A DNA stretch of 64,000 nt from Verrucomicrobiota bacterium (GCA_016222825.1 JACRQF010000010.1:248001-312000); one strand, 5' to 3'; counted from the first letter of the stretch, positions 1 to 8,959 are shown. Translations and numbers: made by a program. The notes: generated from the sequence alone by a model not told the origin.

Positions 1-63
1 ATGCATCTTCCCCGCATCAAAATGCATCTTTATTGAGGGACAATGCATCTTCCAAGCCTCCAA
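1..63. repeat. 21-bp-period array, copy A (runs off the window edge)
   Basis: Three units start at 1, 22 and 43. Each opens with the identical 9-mer ATGCATCTT, followed by 12 variable bases. The period is exactly 21 bp. The array probably continues upstream of the window. The minus strand reads open through all units with a repeated K-M-H start to each heptad, while the plus strand has an in-frame TGA. A related array lies at 61497-61583 in the same orientation. The units are too short for CRISPR. Confidence 0.8.
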
Positions 64-233
64 AACCCGGTTTTTGGCCCCAAAACCCCTTCTGAGGCCT
101 AAAAACGCCCTTCCCCTGTGCAAACATAGCCACTTCCAGCCCGGATTACCCCTGACCCGCGCCGCTGCGGGATCATTGTTTGAGACAGATTCCCCGCCCC
201 GCCAGAATCGGAACCGCCGCCGAAAACCTCTCC

Positions 234-260
234 TTGCACCTCTGCGCTTTTGGGTAAGAT
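234..260 (+). promoter_or_regulatory. possible sigma70-type promoter upstream of the HEAT-repeat gene
   Basis: TTGCAC at 234-239 and TAAGAT at 255-260 are separated by 15 bp. A start site near 267 would give a leader under 10 nt for an ATG at 276. The short spacer makes this tentative. Confidence 0.3.
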
Positions 261-275
261 TCGGTCTTCTTCCTC

Positions 276-1700
276 ATGCTGCGAGATCAGCAACAAATTG
301 CCATGCAATTCAGACCTGTGTATGCTCTCGAACCAAGCATGAAGTGGCGCACCGTAATGTTTTCTCTGGTGTTTGGTGTGGTGGGCTTGGGGTTAGCCAG
401 TATCGGGACGGCCATTTTCATCATCCTCTATAACCCGCTCACAGAAGCCAAGGATCATGCATTCAAAAAGAATTGGATAACGAGGATTTCGTCCGATGAA
501 GCGGCCAAGACCGCTTTGCGAGCCCAGCTTGCGGACTTGAAGAAATGCAAGATGGGAACCGGCCTTGAGTTGCAGGGGCAGTTCTTCAAGAGCCTTTGCG
601 CATTGGCTCCTATAGAAAATCTATCCGAAAAGGAATGCCGTCATTCGAGCTACCGGTTTCCTTCAAAATCTGTTTGCGACGCTTTGGACGCCGTGTTGGG
701 CGAGGGTGCTGCGGCAGAATTTGGAGCTGCGTGGCTCTGGAACATACCAGTCATTACGATACGCGCGTATGTTGATGATGCAGTTGTCGAGAAGCTCATC
801 CCCATGGGGCGCCCCGCCCTGCCAGCGCTGTATCGGATCATGCTGAACAGACAGCCTTCTCACGGCCTGGAAGCTTATGCTCGTGGCTGCGAAGTCGCTA
901 CCTGCAGCGCTGTTGCTAGAATTGCTGGTGTGGCATCAATCCCCGACATATTGAGCTTCCTGCAATGCCGCTATGGGTATAAGGACGATGTCGCTGCCTT
1001 ATTGGAGAAGTTTGGCTATGAGGCGATCCCTTATCTCATCAAGCACTTGGACGATAGCGATGTGCGAATCAAAATTGTTTGCTGGAACGTGGTAAGTAAA
1101 CTGACCGGACAAGCTCCTCCCGGTATAAAGTCAGGAAGGACTGGAGAGCCTATGCTACCCGAAAATAGCGTCAGGCTTTTTCAAGAATGGTGGGACAGGA
1201 AGAAGGAATTCTTTCACTCGTTGCCAAGATACCAAGAGTTACATGGATCGACCGCGGCCGGATTCGCAATGGCTACGCCCAGCACGATTTTCACTGTTAA
1301 TGGAAAATGGGGTGTGGGCTGTGGCTTTGTGCGAGGCATGATGGGAATATCAAGAAGAATCAATGTTGTTGGCCCGCAATTGGTCGAAGTAGTTGACCCT
1401 GAAGGCAAATCAATCTTGCTCTATGGTCGTGATGAAAAGCCGTTTGATTACTGGTTAGACTATGGCTCGCATCAATCGGGATTCTCCCCTTCGTTTATGT
1501 CCGTAAGAGAAAATGCCGGACCGTCAGCGGCCGAATCCAATGTGTTTGACAAACCTGGGAAATACAGACTGCGGGCGACGATGCAAATTCAACCGCTGAG
1601 CTTCATTTCCCATTGGAGGACGATCCGCAGCGAATGGATCACCCTCTGGATTGTTGACTCCCAAGAATGGATGAAACCGGAGGCATCCGCGCCGCGCTAA
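276..1700 (+). CDS. membrane-anchored HEAT-repeat-like hypothetical protein
   Basis: The 474-aa product is not assigned to a named family. One strongly hydrophobic segment (about residues 25-50) should anchor it in the inner membrane. The middle (about 170-280) has helical repeats resembling HEAT/PBS repeats, for example the segments around ALPALYRIML and AIPYLIKHLDDSDV. The last 130 residues look beta-rich and Trp/Tyr-rich. Alternative starts are ATGs at 303 and 339; 339 begins immediately before the hydrophobic segment. Base composition is visibly less GC-rich than the rest of the window, with many A/T third positions, which suggests recent acquisition. Its stop overlaps the stop of the convergent oxidoreductase gene by four bases. 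HEAT repeats usually mediate protein-protein contacts; no catalytic motif was seen. Confidence 0.75.
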   Translation: MLRDQQQIAMQFRPVYALEPSMKWRTVMFSLVFGVVGLGLASIGTAIFIILYNPLTEAKDHAFKKNWITRISSDEAAKTALRAQLADLKKCKMGTGLELQGQFFKSLCALAPIENLSEKECRHSSYRFPSKSVCDALDAVLGEGAAAEFGAAWLWNIPVITIRAYVDDAVVEKLIPMGRPALPALYRIMLNRQPSHGLEAYARGCEVATCSAVARIAGVASIPDILSFLQCRYGYKDDVAALLEKFGYEAIPYLIKHLDDSDVRIKIVCWNVVSKLTGQAPPGIKSGRTGEPMLPENSVRLFQEWWDRKKEFFHSLPRYQELHGSTAAGFAMATPSTIFTVNGKWGVGCGFVRGMMGISRRINVVGPQLVEVVDPEGKSILLYGRDEKPFDYWLDYGSHQSGFSPSFMSVRENAGPSAAESNVFDKPGKYRLRATMQIQPLSFISHWRTIRSEWITLWIVDSQEWMKPEASAPR

Positions 1701-3040
1701 ATCCCAAACCCGTCGCGGTAATGTTTGCGGATGAGGGCGTCGGCTTCGGGGCAATTCTTGGCGCGCATCTTGGCGGCGTCCCATTCGATCCGCCGCTGGA
1801 GACGCGTGGCGAGGTTGCCGACCAGCAACGCCTCGGTGTAGGGACCGGAGTAGGCAAAGCCGGCCTTGGCGTTCTGGGGCTTGTGCGCTTTGCAGGCCTC
1901 GACCCATTCGGCGCGATGGCCGATGGAGCGCGGGAGGGTCTTGGGCGGACGCTTGAAGTCTTGCATCTTGCTCTCCGGCAACAGACGCGGCGCGCCGCAC
2001 CAGCCGCCGCAGAGCATGGAGCCTTTGTCGCCAATGAAGAGGATGCCGTTGTCGTCCAGCTCGCGGCCGGCTTCGAGTTCGGCGGGGCGGGCGGGTTTCT
2101 TGCCGCCGTCATACCAGTAGAGCTTGAGGGCGGGACGTTTGCCCTTGGCGGCAAACTCGTAGGTGATGATCTGCCACAAGGGATAGGTCTCCTTCTTGAG
2201 CGGGCTGCTCTGGCATTCGGCGGCGACGGGCGCGCCGAGGTCGAGGGCGAAGAAGGCGGGGTCCATGTTGTGGATGGCCATGTCGCCCATCGCCCCGGTG
2301 CCGAAGTCAAACCAGCCGCGCCAGGCCCGCGGATGGTAGCAGGGGTTATACGGTCGCTCCGGGGCCGCACCGAGCCAGAGGTTCCAATCGAGCGTCTCGG
2401 GAATGGGCACGGTTTCCGTGGGACGGTCGAGGTCCTGTTTCCAGAACTTGCCGGGGCGGTCGCTCCAGCAATGGACTTCCTTGACGATGCCGATGGCGCC
2501 GGCCTGGATCCATTCCTTGGTGAGGCGCAGGCCCTCGCTGGCGTGGCCGTTGTTGCCCATCTGGGTGACGAGGCCGGTCTTCTGGGCGAGGCGGGTCATG
2601 GCGCGTGCCTCCTCGATGGTGTGGGCCATCGGTTTCTCGACATAGACGTGTTTGCCGGCGCGCAACGCCACCACCGTGATCGGCGCATGCATGTGGTCGG
2701 GCGTGCCGATGACGACGGCGTCCACGTTCTTGAGCTTCTCAAGCATGACGCGGTAGTCGGTGAACTTTTCGGCGTCGGGGAAAGTCTTGGCGGTGCGGTC
2801 GGCGTATTTCCAATCCACGTCGCAGAGGGCGACGATGTTCTGGCTGGAGATGGCCGGGTCGCGCAACACGCCCCCACCCTGCCCGCCGATGCCGATGCCC
2901 GCGACGTTGAGCTTCTCGCTCGGCGGAATGACGCCCCGGCCGAGAACGGAGCGAGGCACGACTTGGAACGCGAACGTCGCGACAGTCGCGCGGCGGAGAA
3001 AGCTGCGGCGGGAGATGGAGGAAGAGTCTTGTTTGTTCAT
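1697..3040 (-). CDS. Gfo/Idh/MocA-family oxidoreductase with Tat signal
   Basis: This 447-aa protein of the glucose-fructose oxidoreductase/inositol dehydrogenase family is an NAD(P)-dependent oxidoreductase acting on sugars or their derivatives. The chosen ATG starts MNKQ and gives a twin-arginine leader (SRRSFLRR followed by a hydrophobic stretch); an upstream ATG at 3115 would only add a non-conserved extension. A GxGxxG nucleotide-binding loop (GIGGQG) lies near residue 48, and the family's EKP motif (VEKPMAHT) follows. The C-terminal half is the alpha/beta dimerisation and substrate domain. It probably folds around its cofactor in the cytoplasm and is exported by Tat, as is established for glucose-fructose oxidoreductase. 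A second family member lies upstream on the same strand. The substrate is unknown. Confidence 0.9.
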   Translation of the reverse strand: MNKQDSSSISRRSFLRRATVATFAFQVVPRSVLGRGVIPPSEKLNVAGIGIGGQGGGVLRDPAISSQNIVALCDVDWKYADRTAKTFPDAEKFTDYRVMLEKLKNVDAVVIGTPDHMHAPITVVALRAGKHVYVEKPMAHTIEEARAMTRLAQKTGLVTQMGNNGHASEGLRLTKEWIQAGAIGIVKEVHCWSDRPGKFWKQDLDRPTETVPIPETLDWNLWLGAAPERPYNPCYHPRAWRGWFDFGTGAMGDMAIHNMDPAFFALDLGAPVAAECQSSPLKKETYPLWQIITYEFAAKGKRPALKLYWYDGGKKPARPAELEAGRELDDNGILFIGDKGSMLCGGWCGAPRLLPESKMQDFKRPPKTLPRSIGHRAEWVEACKAHKPQNAKAGFAYSGPYTEALLVGNLATRLQRRIEWDAAKMRAKNCPEADALIRKHYRDGFGI

Positions 3041-3095
3041 GGTGGCGAAGTTTAGGAAAGCATGTGTGGGGTGGCAGGAATGTTCAAAGAAAAAA

Positions 3096-3155
3096 ACAGG
3101 ATGAACAGGAAACACTGGATTATGCGGCCGGACGTTCCAATCCTGTCAATCCTGT
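3096..3155. repeat. imperfect inverted repeat between oxidoreductase genes
   Basis: ACAGGATGAACAGGA (3096-3110) and TCCTGTCAATCCTGT (3141-3155) are inverted copies with two mismatches around a 30-base loop. They lie between two minus-strand genes. It may be a dispersed palindromic repeat or a transcript-end hairpin. Confidence 0.5.
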
Positions 3156-3178
3156 CCAGAAACTTCTTGTTCGCATCA

Positions 3179-4360
3179 TCACAGCAGCGTCAGCGGGTTC
3201 TGCCGCGTCTTCAGCGGAAGCGTCACCCGCTGGCCGCCGAGCCGGTGTGACTCGAACGCGGCGCAAATCATCTCGACGGTCATGCGCCCGTCCTCCGCGC
3301 TGCAAAGCGGCCGGCGGTTCTCCCGCATCGCCGCAATGAGATCGCGCGCAGCGAAGAGATTCCGGTTGCCCACGTCCTTCATTTCGTCTTGGGGTTCCGG
3401 CTTGCCGACGCCCGCGGAACTGATTGGCACCCAACTGCGCGGCCCACTCGTTGCCTGGAACGGGCTGCCCGCCAGCAGATGCACCAGAGGCTCCTTGTCC
3501 GCACGCACATCCACGATTCCCTTCGTGCCGATGAGTTGCAGACCAAACCCCGTTCCCTTCTCGCCCGCGCTCTGGATCGAACTGAAGAACAGCGGCACGC
3601 CCCGCTCCATCTCGAAGCGCGCATGGACTTCGTTGCCCGCCAGCGGCCCGACGCCCTCGTCGCCCTCCTTCACATCGCCGCGCACCGCGGGCCGGCCGCC
3701 CTGCAAGAGTGTCGCCGAGCAGGCGACCGGCTTGCCGCCGAAGACCGTTGCCAGATTCAACACGTGCGAGCCCAACACCCACAGGTCCAGCGGGCCGCCG
3801 CGGGAGTCTTCCTTGCCACGCGCGCGCATCTCCAGGAACCGCCCGATCACGCCTTCTTTCACCAGCTTTTCCACGACCGGCAGCGCCGGGTGGTAACGCC
3901 CCACATGCGCCAACGCCAGCTTCACCTGCCGCCGTTCGCACGCCGCCACGATCTCATCCGCCTCCGCCGGTGTGCGGCAGAATGGTTTCTCGCTGTAAAT
4001 GCCGCGCGCCCCTGCCTCCGCCGCCGCCAGCGCCATGTCGCGGTGCTGGTCAATCCAGCGCGCCGCAATCGCCACGATGTCCGGCTTGGTTTCCGCCAGC
4101 ATCGCGCGATAGTCGGCGAAGCCTTTCGTCACCTTGAGCTTCTTCAGCGCCGCTGCCAGCCCCTTCTCGTCGGCATCGGCGACGGCGACGATTTCCGTCT
4201 CCGGCATCCGCAACCACATCGTATCCAGCCCGTGGCCGTAGTTGCCCCGCCCCGTGTGCCCGATGACGGCGACGCGGAGTTTGGGGGCGGAATCGGCCGC
4301 GCGCGCAGCGAGCGCAAGAGCGGTGGTGATGGTCGTTGAGAGAAACTGTCTGCGGTCCAT
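3179..4360 (-). CDS. Gfo/Idh/MocA-family oxidoreductase with signal peptide
   Basis: This 393-aa NAD(P)-dependent oxidoreductase belongs to the same superfamily as its downstream neighbour but is clearly diverged from it. The start is set by an ATG preceded by GAAAGGATTGCATC, a good Shine-Dalgarno, and by a leader MDRRQFLS followed by an Ala/Thr/Leu-rich segment that fits a Tat-type signal. The Rossmann loop VIGHTGRGNYG follows at about residue 30 and the EKP motif (SEKPFCRTP) at about residue 125. The ORF extends 102 nt further upstream, but that part looks non-coding. It lies about 110 bp after the MBL-fold gene on the same strand, so it may have its own promoter. The substrate is not predictable from sequence. 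Confidence 0.9.
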   Translation of the reverse strand: MDRRQFLSTTITTALALAARAADSAPKLRVAVIGHTGRGNYGHGLDTMWLRMPETEIVAVADADEKGLAAALKKLKVTKGFADYRAMLAETKPDIVAIAARWIDQHRDMALAAAEAGARGIYSEKPFCRTPAEADEIVAACERRQVKLALAHVGRYHPALPVVEKLVKEGVIGRFLEMRARGKEDSRGGPLDLWVLGSHVLNLATVFGGKPVACSATLLQGGRPAVRGDVKEGDEGVGPLAGNEVHARFEMERGVPLFFSSIQSAGEKGTGFGLQLIGTKGIVDVRADKEPLVHLLAGSPFQATSGPRSWVPISSAGVGKPEPQDEMKDVGNRNLFAARDLIAAMRENRRPLCSAEDGRMTVEMICAAFESHRLGGQRVTLPLKTRQNPLTLL

Positions 4361-4468
4361 GATGCAATCCTTTCTCCAATTCGCATTCACTGACTCCCTC
4401 GTGATTACCCAAACTGCCTGCGGATAGCAAGCCGTGCGGACAGTCCGCCTGGCCCCTCGCACCTTACG

Positions 4469-5584
4469 CTAGCTGTTCAGGTAGGAGAGCCAGGTGCCGT
4501 TGTCCCGAACCTGGACCTGACCCGCTGGGGCATAGGCGCCGCCGGTGCACCGGATGTGACAGTTGGGAATGCTCACGCGCATGCCCAGATCGGATGGCAA
4601 CACCACCGTCGAACCGGGCGCGTATCGTCGGATCAACTCAGTGAACCGCTTGCGCAGGCCGGGGTAGCAGAACTCCTGCCCCCATTCGCTGAGCATCACG
4701 AGCTTGGGCGGGCGCTTGAGTTGCCGGAGTGTCTTGACGACACCACCGAAGCAGAGGTGCTCGCCGCGTCCGGCGGACTGGTCGGGCAGCTTTTCCAAAG
4801 TCCCGACATGGAGGATGAGCAGGTCGGAGGCTTCAAACTGCCCGGCGACTTCCTCTTCATAGGCCGTGTCACCGGAATCGCACAGCACAAAGGAATCCCA
4901 TCCGTTCTTGAGCGTGAGCTTGATGCCAAAGCCCGTGCTTTCCCCCATGATCTCCCGGTGGCGCGTCTTGAGACACTCCAGCTTGAAACCGTAGTCGGCT
5001 TCGAGGTTGATCCGGTCCACGGCGTCCGAGATGTGGCGGGGAGGGAGCACTTTGCAGGTGCGCAAGAGGCTCCGATAGTCAGGATGCTCCAGCAGCGTTT
5101 GGCACTTGTAGTAAACCCCGAGACTCAGCACGAGGTCAACCTTGCGAGGTTGGAAAGCCGTGCGCAGGCGCGCCGCCTCCTCCTCTCTCCACCGGTTGAA
5201 GGCGCGCAGCAGGGTCAACAGGCTGCTCAAATCACCGCTATGGTCCACATGGTCGTGCGAGACGATGATCAGGTCAATATCGTCCATGCAGTGCGCCCCG
5301 AGTCCCACCGTCGGATGATCGCGGCGGAAGATGTCAATGAACGTGCAGCCCGGATCAATGACGATGCCCCGGCCCCGCCACCGCAGGAAAAACCCCCCGC
5401 CCAGTTCGGTGTAAAGCATGGGCGTGTGGGAATTCCATCGCCGCAGCACTTCCAATTCATCGGGCGGCGACGCCGGCCTGCGGCGCTTGAAGAAATCCAG
5501 CGTGTGGAGCCGATCCCGGCTGGCCGCCACTTGATGGCTGAGCGCCAGCAGTTCGGCGTCCGCGAGATATCCGTGAGAGGCCAT
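4469..5584 (-). CDS. MBL-fold metallo-hydrolase linked to a two-component system
   Basis: The product is about 371 aa from the ATG of MASHGY. An in-frame start further upstream would overlap the receiver gene. The metallo-beta-lactamase signature SHDHVDHSGD, which provides the HxHxDH metal ligands, sits near residues 108-117. It is preceded by a strand ending in IDPG and followed by a later His-containing segment (KTRHREIMG) and an acidic ligand in LCDSGDTAYE. An unusually long insertion of about 50 residues follows the signature. The fold hydrolyses very diverse substrates (phosphodiesters, lactones, glyoxalase substrates, RNA), so no substrate is proposed. It is the third gene of an operon with a hybrid histidine kinase and a stand-alone receiver, starting about 28 nt after the receiver's stop. 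It may be the system's enzymatic output. Confidence 0.8.
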   Translation of the reverse strand: MASHGYLADAELLALSHQVAASRDRLHTLDFFKRRRPASPPDELEVLRRWNSHTPMLYTELGGGFFLRWRGRGIVIDPGCTFIDIFRRDHPTVGLGAHCMDDIDLIIVSHDHVDHSGDLSSLLTLLRAFNRWREEEAARLRTAFQPRKVDLVLSLGVYYKCQTLLEHPDYRSLLRTCKVLPPRHISDAVDRINLEADYGFKLECLKTRHREIMGESTGFGIKLTLKNGWDSFVLCDSGDTAYEEEVAGQFEASDLLILHVGTLEKLPDQSAGRGEHLCFGGVVKTLRQLKRPPKLVMLSEWGQEFCYPGLRKRFTELIRRYAPGSTVVLPSDLGMRVSIPNCHIRCTGGAYAPAGQVQVRDNGTWLSYLNS

Positions 5585-5612
5585 AAGATAATGCAACCGT
5601 TTCGCGCCGCGC

Positions 5613-6152
5613 TCAGCCGAGTAGTCCCGACCCGTTGCTCTTGGGAATCTGCTGGCGGGCGCGGGCGGCGGTCGCGAGCAACGCGGACACCTCTTCAATC
5701 TGGCTCACGACTCCCGCGAGAACCCTGGCTGCCTCGTCAATGGCGCCGGACAGTTCATCGGCGGAGAGCAGGGCGGCGCGGTATTCCAGAGCGCGTCCGA
5801 GTTTTTGTCGCAGCACGACCGTTTCCGCTGTCCCGGTGCCACGCTTTTCCAGATAGGTGAAGGCGCCGCCCTTAAGGGCCTCGACCGCATTGGCTACGCT
5901 GCCGTAGGCGGTCAGGACGATGACCTGGGTAAGCGGGTCTTTCTCTTTGGCCGCGCGAAGCACCTGCAAGCCGCCTTCCGGACTTCGCATGACCATGTCG
6001 GCGATCACCGCCTCATAGGCATTGCCGCGAATGCGGTCGGCGGCTTCGAGTTCGTCCTGCGCTGTGTCCACTGCGTGTCCAGCGTCCTTCAAGACGTCGC
6101 GAATAATCCCGCACACCGAACCATCATCATCCACCACAAGTATTCTTGCCAT
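5613..6152 (-). CDS. stand-alone response regulator receiver protein
   Basis: This 179-aa protein has a receiver domain over about residues 1-120: acidic pocket VVDDD at 6-10, phospho-acceptor Asp52 (IADMVM), conserved Thr in VLTAYGS and Lys in YLEKR. The remaining 60 residues are helical and Ala/Gln/Glu-rich, with no DNA-binding or known output domain. It probably signals by protein-protein contact, as CheY/Spo0F-like receivers do. The start lies 12 nt after the kinase stop codon, so the pair is almost certainly co-transcribed. The cognate kinase is expected to be the upstream gene. Confidence 0.9.
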   Translation of the reverse strand: MARILVVDDDGSVCGIIRDVLKDAGHAVDTAQDELEAADRIRGNAYEAVIADMVMRSPEGGLQVLRAAKEKDPLTQVIVLTAYGSVANAVEALKGGAFTYLEKRGTGTAETVVLRQKLGRALEYRAALLSADELSGAIDEAARVLAGVVSQIEEVSALLATAARARQQIPKSNGSGLLG

Positions 6153-6164
6153 GACTGACTCCTT

Positions 6165-8681
6165 TCAAGGGGCCGGGTTGACCGGCACCAAAATGACGAA
6201 CCGCGCGCCTTCGTGCCAAACGCCGCACTCACGAATGCTCCCGCCCATCCGCTGGACGACATCCCGCACGAAAGTCAGTCCCAAGCCCGAACCGTCGGCG
6301 TGGGTCGTGAAGAACGCGTCGAAAATCCGCTCCTTGTTCTTGGGTTCAACTCCCGGCCCCGAATCCTGAAGGGTGATCCTGACAAACTCGCGATCCTCGG
6401 AGAGCCGATACTCCAGTTTGTCCTCGCGGCTCGCCAAGGCCGTTTGCACGAGCAGCCGGCCGTTGTCGCGCACCGCCTTGCAGGCGTTGTAGGCAAGCTC
6501 TTCGAGCACTTCGCCAAACAACTGGTCATCCAGCACCACGCTCGGCAGGCTCTCGTCGAGTTGGAATTCCGCCTCCACGTTCGGTCGGTCGCCCGTTTCG
6601 CCCTGAATCGCCCGCCGCACCGTGACGTTGACGTTGATCGGGTTGGCCGGCAGATGAATCTCCGGCTCTTTCAAGAAGCGCGTCAGGTCCTCCAGGATCG
6701 CCGCCATTCGCGCGCTGTCACCGCCAATGGCCTCGATGATATCGCGTGTGAACTCGTCGTTCACCTTGCCCTGGCTGCGGAACTCCTTCCAACGCGTGAC
6801 GCGCGACTGGATCGCGTAGTTGGGGTTTCCGATGCGGTGCGCGGCCATGCGCGCGGCTTCCGTGAGGCGGCCTTCGGCGCTGCGCAGCTTGCCAATCAAC
6901 CGTTCCAAGCGCAGCATGGACGCGAGGATCGCCGCCAGTTCGTCCACGGCCGTGCATACCGACGGACCAAAAAAGCCCGGCTGATCCGACTGCAAGTCCA
7001 ACACACCCACCACTTCGCCTTCGCAGACGATGGGAAAGCAGGCAAATGACTTGATTGTCAGCAACCGCTCACGCTGGGGGACGTCCGTCAGCAACGTCGA
7101 AAGCGCAATCAGCACCGCGTCCTCTTCCGCGTTCGACTCGATGACGGGCTGCTTCTGCCGGTAGGCACGCACCGATCCGGACATCTCATCACTCAACAAG
7201 ACGGAAGGCCTCGCCGTCTTCGCCACCTCGTAATAAGGGCCAAGGCCCGCCGCAAGCTCAAACCGGTCCTCCCGCAGCAGGCGGAGGTGAACGCCCACCA
7301 CGCCCGGCAGTTTGGCGGCTTCCATGATTGCTTGCAGTTGCTCCGCCAGCTCGCCCTTCTGGGCGAATCGTTCCCAAAGGCCATGCAACGTGCGCAGACG
7401 GTTCGACTCCTCCTGGACGCGCTTCCGTTCACGTTCGTTGCGGATTTCCTGCGCGACGAACTGCGCGACGATCATGATCTGGTTGTAGTGCTCCTCCGTG
7501 ATGGGATCCGGCGCAGGCTTGGGCAGTCCGGACGCCGTCGGTTGGGAAACCTTGTTGTCCACCGAGATTTTTCCGACGGGCTTGCCATCAGCCCACAAAG
7601 GCACGTCCAGCCACTCGGCGATGTCCGTCCGGTCCATGAGTTCATCCAACGGCGCAGGCCCGGCTGGTCCTCTGCTGAAGCGGCGCGGTGCCGTGTCAGC
7701 CAGAGCTTGCTGCGAGCAGGCGTCCTGACTGAGCGGGATCATCACCTCGGAAATGGGTATGCGCGTGCCGCCCTGCTCCTCGCGCCCGCGAAGCATAGTC
7801 CCGTCATCCGAAAGCTCATAAAGCCGGGCGCGCGTATAGCCCAGCGCGCAAATGCGCGCCAAGGCCGCCTTCAGCCGTGTCTGGGTCTCTCCCGCTTCTT
7901 CCACGGCCTTGTCGGCGCGGTATTGCTCGGTGATGTCGCGCACGAACTGAATGGCACCCACGACGTTGCCCTCGACACTGATCGGGCACGCCACTACCCG
8001 GAAACAACGCGCGTCGCCTTCCATCCCGGAGAACGTGACGCTTTCCCGCGTAACGCGGTTTTCCACCGCCGGCTTGATGGGACACCACGGGCAGGGCTGC
8101 CGGGTCTTCCAGTCCCCGAAGTATTCGGACCAACACACACCGCCCTCCTGGCATTTCGGTGTCGTTATCCGTTTCAACTCCTGATTGAGGTAAAGGATGC
8201 GGAAACTGCGATCAATGATGCCGATGCCAATGCCCGCGTTCTCGATGATGTCCCGCAGCAGCGAGGGCTTGCGCAGTTCCGCCTCCAGGCTGCACAACGC
8301 ATCGGCTGAGCGCATCACCGTGATGATGTCCTGGTCAGAACAGGGGTATGGGACATAGCGATAGGCTCCGCACTTGAGGGCCTCGCGACACCATTCGCCG
8401 TCGCCGCTTAGAGCCAGCACAATCATGCGCAGGTCTGGAAACTCGCTGTGGATTTGCCGGACTGTCCTCAAGGCATCTTCCCTGCCGGGCAAGAACTGGT
8501 CCAACAGGACAAACTGAAACCGGCCGGCCGTCTCGTGAATCTTCTTCAGGGCCTCGGAACCCGTCGCAGCGGTTTCCACGGCGTAACCGGCCTCCACAAG
8601 GCTGTCTCGAAGCGTCGTGTGAACGCCCGCCTTGTCGTCAACCAGCAAAACCTTCTGCTTCGCAATTCCCTCTTCGATCAT
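6165..8681 (-). CDS. hybrid sensor histidine kinase (REC-PAS-GAF-GAF-HisKA-HATPase)
   Basis: This 838-aa soluble kinase has no membrane segment, so it should sense an internal cue. Domain order by approximate residue: N-terminal receiver 10-125 (VLLVDD; phospho-Asp in VLLDQFLP), PAS 140-255 with a Cys-rich insert (CPWCPIKP), a first GAF 265-420, a second GAF 440-590, a dimerisation/phosphoacceptor helix with His in AAHRIGNPNY near 610, and an ATPase domain with N-box NACKAV, G1 box DSGPGVEP and G2 box GSGLGLTFV near the C-terminus. The ATG at 8681 was chosen because it follows GAAAGACAGACC; one 33 nt upstream is possible. The Cys pairs in the PAS could bind a metal or respond to redox, but this is inference. 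It is first in an operon with a receiver and an MBL-fold hydrolase. Confidence 0.92.
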   Translation of the reverse strand: MIEEGIAKQKVLLVDDKAGVHTTLRDSLVEAGYAVETAATGSEALKKIHETAGRFQFVLLDQFLPGREDALRTVRQIHSEFPDLRMIVLALSGDGEWCREALKCGAYRYVPYPCSDQDIITVMRSADALCSLEAELRKPSLLRDIIENAGIGIGIIDRSFRILYLNQELKRITTPKCQEGGVCWSEYFGDWKTRQPCPWCPIKPAVENRVTRESVTFSGMEGDARCFRVVACPISVEGNVVGAIQFVRDITEQYRADKAVEEAGETQTRLKAALARICALGYTRARLYELSDDGTMLRGREEQGGTRIPISEVMIPLSQDACSQQALADTAPRRFSRGPAGPAPLDELMDRTDIAEWLDVPLWADGKPVGKISVDNKVSQPTASGLPKPAPDPITEEHYNQIMIVAQFVAQEIRNERERKRVQEESNRLRTLHGLWERFAQKGELAEQLQAIMEAAKLPGVVGVHLRLLREDRFELAAGLGPYYEVAKTARPSVLLSDEMSGSVRAYRQKQPVIESNAEEDAVLIALSTLLTDVPQRERLLTIKSFACFPIVCEGEVVGVLDLQSDQPGFFGPSVCTAVDELAAILASMLRLERLIGKLRSAEGRLTEAARMAAHRIGNPNYAIQSRVTRWKEFRSQGKVNDEFTRDIIEAIGGDSARMAAILEDLTRFLKEPEIHLPANPINVNVTVRRAIQGETGDRPNVEAEFQLDESLPSVVLDDQLFGEVLEELAYNACKAVRDNGRLLVQTALASREDKLEYRLSEDREFVRITLQDSGPGVEPKNKERIFDAFFTTHADGSGLGLTFVRDVVQRMGGSIRECGVWHEGARFVILVPVNPAP

Positions 8682-8959
8682 GGTCTGTCTTTCAACTCTC
8701 AAAGACTGAATCAAGACACGGAGTTTTCGGCAACGTGTGCTCTCCAGAACTGAGTCTTGCGGAAGTCACCACCCCCGCCCATCCAAAACTCTGTCTGCAG
8801 ACAATCATAACTTTTGACATCAACCAACACACAAACAACACCCACCCTCGGACACGCAAGTGCCCGTAACTTGCGCGACCCGGAAAGAAAAGCAAGCGGT
8901 TCTTCTCTCTCCCCGCTACGACGGAAAGGGTTGGGGTGAATAGCCTTCGTATCGCAGGG
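8682..8959. other. intergenic region upstream of the kinase operon
   Basis: About 280 bp lie between the last sialidase gene and the kinase start, both on the minus strand, so the kinase promoter should be here. A 12-bp perfect palindrome, TGTCTGCAGACA, lies at 8792-8803 and could be an operator. No convincing -35/-10 pair was found. ORFs reported across this stretch have no recognisable protein features. Confidence 0.4.

Noticed and set aside
99..433. Short ORFs on both strands near the left edge
   Set aside because: They overlap the better-supported membrane-protein gene or a repeat region and have no coding signals.
1667..3055. Long plus-strand ORF of 462 codons opposite the first oxidoreductase gene
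   Set aside because: It is the antisense shadow of a clear Gfo/Idh/MocA gene. The high GC content opens the opposite frame, and its translation shows no family features.
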